From: an uncultured Bacteroidota bacterium
GTDB lineage: Bacteria; Bacteroidota; Bacteroidia; Bacteroidales; VadinHA17
Length of the DNA: 7,385 nt
Reading direction: 5' to 3'
NCBI GenBank assembly: GCA_903865465.1
Contig: CAIPJU010001102.1
Location: forward strand, 1-7,385
Shown: in pieces, positions 6,116-7,385 of the stretch
Layout: every line of letters starts with the position of its first letter
Position numbering within the stretch: the stretch's first letter is position 1
Made by a program: the position numbers and the translations under genes
The notes under the pieces: generated by a model
Told to the model about the DNA's origin: nothing
Seen by the model: only the letters and a program-made list of their open reading frames with translations
Databases searched by the model: none

Positions 6116-6517
6116 ATGTCAAAAATCAGTTCACTTGCGGATCTCAGAAAGAAACGCGAAGAATTACAGACCGGGATGGATATCCGTACCAGGGCGCTGA
6201 ATCCTGAAAATATCGTTCAGGTAAAGGTTGCCATGGCTACATGCGGTATTGCATCTGGTTCAAAGACTATCATGGAGTTTTTCCTTGAGCAGCTCGACAG
6301 GAGAAACATAGAAGGTGTGGTAACCCAAACCGGATGTATGGGCTATTGCTATGCAGAACCTACCATTGAAGTTAAGCTCCCGGGTCAGGATCCGGTCGTC
6401 TTTGGTTTTGTTGACCTTAAGAGGGCAGATCAGATCATCGAAAAATATATCAAGACAGGAGAGCTCGTTGACGGCATCATCCCTGTAAATTATCAAACTA
6501 TAGACTTAAAAGAATAA
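6116..6517 (+). CDS. hndB: Thioredoxin-like [2Fe-2S] ferredoxin subunit of NAD(P)-linked [FeFe] hydrogenase (HndB type)
   Basis: This 133-residue protein has a basic, helical N-terminus (residues 1-30) followed by a thioredoxin-like ferredoxin domain. The motifs ATCGIASGSK (41-50) and TGCMGYCYAEP (72-82) are typical of HndB-like subunits. Cys43, Cys74 and Cys78 are present, but the second ligand of the usual four is missing: no Cys follows Cys43 in the first loop, which has Gly/Ser instead. Similar loss occurs in HndB-type proteins as I recall, so cluster binding may need another ligand or be absent. It probably passes electrons within, or structurally supports, the flavoprotein complex. The ATG is preceded by an A-rich stretch (AAAAGAAAGAAAA) rather than a true Shine-Dalgarno. 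The next gene starts 12 nt after the stop. Confidence 0.82.
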   Translation: MSKISSLADLRKKREELQTGMDIRTRALNPENIVQVKVAMATCGIASGSKTIMEFFLEQLDRRNIEGVVTQTGCMGYCYAEPTIEVKLPGQDPVVFGFVDLKRADQIIEKYIKTGELVDGIIPVNYQTIDLKE

Positions 6518-6522
6518 GGAGG
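6517..6522 (+). promoter_or_regulatory. Strong Shine-Dalgarno of the NuoF-like gene
   Basis: AGGAGG begins at the last base of the upstream TAA stop and lies 7 nt before the ATG at 6530. It is a perfect anti-16S match and fixes the start of the flavoprotein gene. No other gene in the window has such a site, which suggests strong independent initiation of this subunit. Confidence 0.85.
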
Positions 6523-6529
6523 AAAAACT

Positions 6530-7385
6530 ATGTCGAAATACAGTATGCATCTTCTGGTTTGTGGCGGCACAGGCTGCCATGCGGCCGAAAGCGATGCTAT
6601 TGTCTGTAATCTCAGGGATGAACTCGATGCAAAGGGTCTGAACGAATCCGTTCAGGTAATCCTTACAGGATGTTTCGGATTCTGCGAGAAGGGACCAATT
6701 GTGAAGGTGATGCCCGACAACACTTTCTACGTCCAGGTAAAACCCGAAGATGCACAGACAATAGTTGAAGAACACGTTATTAAGGGAAGAAAAGTCACCA
6801 GACTCCTCTATCAGGACCCCAAGACCAAGGAGCCTGTTGCAGATTCCAAACATATGGGATTTTTCAAGAAGCAGATGAGGATTGCCCTGAGAAACTGCGG
6901 ATTCATCAACCCTGAAAACATTGATGAGTACATTTCACGCGATGGCTACGCAGCTCTTGGAAAAGTTCTCTCGGAGATGACTCCCGAAGAGGTCATTAAA
7001 CTTGTCAAGGATTCGGGACAGAGAGGAAGAGGTGGTGCAGGTTTCTCAACCGGACTTAAATGGGAATTAGCCAGAAGGAATGTATCGGACGAGAAATATG
7101 TTGTTTGTAACGCTGACGAAGGCGACCCGGGAGCATTCATGGACAGGTCAGTACTGGAAGGTGACCCTCATTCAGTTCTCGAAGCAATGGCTATCTGCGG
7201 CTATAGTATAGGATCATCGAACGGACTTATCTATATTCGTGCTGAGTATCCGCTTGCAATTCAACGACTTAAAACTGCAATTAAACAAGCCAAGGAATAT
7301 GGACTTCTTGGTAACGATATTTTTGGCACTGGTTTTAATTTCGACATCACTCTCAAATATGGCGCCGGAGCTTTTGTTTGCGGTG
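6530..7385 (+). CDS. hydB: NuoF-like NADH-binding flavoprotein subunit of [FeFe] hydrogenase (HydB/HndC type), partial
   Basis: The frame runs from the ATG to the right edge (285 complete codons) without a stop. Residues 1-90 form a thioredoxin-like [2Fe-2S] domain with Cys11, Cys16, Cys48 and Cys52 (VCGGTGC and TGCFGFC). The NuoF core follows with the FMN/NADH-site loop GRGGAGFSTGLKW (166-178), then VCNADEGDPGAFMDR (192-206), the YIRAEYP strand (235-241) and GAGAFVCG (278-285). The last is normally continued by EETAL, beyond the edge. Fusion of the ferredoxin domain to NuoF is characteristic of HydB of bifurcating hydrogenases and HndC of NADP-reducing hydrogenase, and is absent from respiratory complex I NuoF. 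The protein oxidises or reduces NAD(P)H through FMN and exchanges electrons with the catalytic subunit, expected to be encoded next. The C-terminal iron-sulfur domains cannot be seen. Confidence 0.92.
   Translation, partial: MSKYSMHLLVCGGTGCHAAESDAIVCNLRDELDAKGLNESVQVILTGCFGFCEKGPIVKVMPDNTFYVQVKPEDAQTIVEEHVIKGRKVTRLLYQDPKTKEPVADSKHMGFFKKQMRIALRNCGFINPENIDEYISRDGYAALGKVLSEMTPEEVIKLVKDSGQRGRGGAGFSTGLKWELARRNVSDEKYVVCNADEGDPGAFMDRSVLEGDPHSVLEAMAICGYSIGSSNGLIYIRAEYPLAIQRLKTAIKQAKEYGLLGNDIFGTGFNFDITLKYGAGAFVCG

Noticed and set aside
6506..6853. Minus-strand 115-codon open frame over the start of the NuoF-like gene
   Set aside because: The + strand encodes an unmistakable HydB N-terminus with four cluster cysteines and a perfect Shine-Dalgarno, so the antisense frame is chance.

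Overview
The window looks like the chromosome of an anaerobic member of the Bacteroidetes (Bacteroidales-like). The base composition is AT-leaning. Most genes lack a clear Shine-Dalgarno sequence, one promoter carries a TAnnTTTG-type -7 element, and the left end codes for an M14-type peptidase C-terminus and an M28 lipoprotein peptidase of the kind common in that phylum. This is judged from gene content and signals only. All genes lie on the + strand.

Layout. (1) Bases 1-2029 hold the 3' end of a probable zinc carboxypeptidase (M14 type) and a complete lipoprotein-anchored M28 aminopeptidase with all metal ligands present. (2) Bases 2030-2236 are an AT-rich intergenic region. It holds two tandem Rex-like 18-bp operators (2118-2135 and 2135-2152), one more half-site, and a Bacteroidetes-type -7 element (2161-2168). 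(3) Bases 2237-6016 are a tightly packed six-gene unit: DRTGG-domain protein, RsbW/RsbT-like ATPase, a HydS-like [FeFe]-hydrogenase homologue, a second DRTGG-domain protein, a PHP phosphoesterase, and a second ATP-binding (HATPase) protein. Gaps are at most 3 nt, and there are 11-, 14-, 4- and 4-nt overlaps. (4) After a 99-bp gap come a thioredoxin-like ferredoxin subunit (HndB type) and the first 285 codons of a NuoF-like flavoprotein subunit (HydB/HndC type), cut by the window edge.

How the genes may work together. Region 4 looks like the start of the structural operon of an NAD(P)-linked, probably electron-bifurcating, [FeFe] hydrogenase; the catalytic hydA would be expected just downstream. 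Region 3 looks like its accessory or sensory module. The HydS-like protein keeps the four H-cluster cysteines but has Tyr where catalytic enzymes have the proton-relay Cys, so it is better suited to sensing H2 or redox state than to turnover. The two stand-alone ATPases, two DRTGG proteins and the PHP enzyme suggest a nucleotide- or phosphorylation-based signal chain whose chemistry is not known to me. The Rex-like operators suggest that the module is controlled by the NADH/NAD+ ratio, which the hydrogenase itself changes. Similar neighbourhoods occur beside bifurcating hydrogenases in other anaerobes as I recall, so the gene set is probably not unique. The function of the DRTGG/PHP/ATPase part appears unsettled, and it is the most interesting part of the window.
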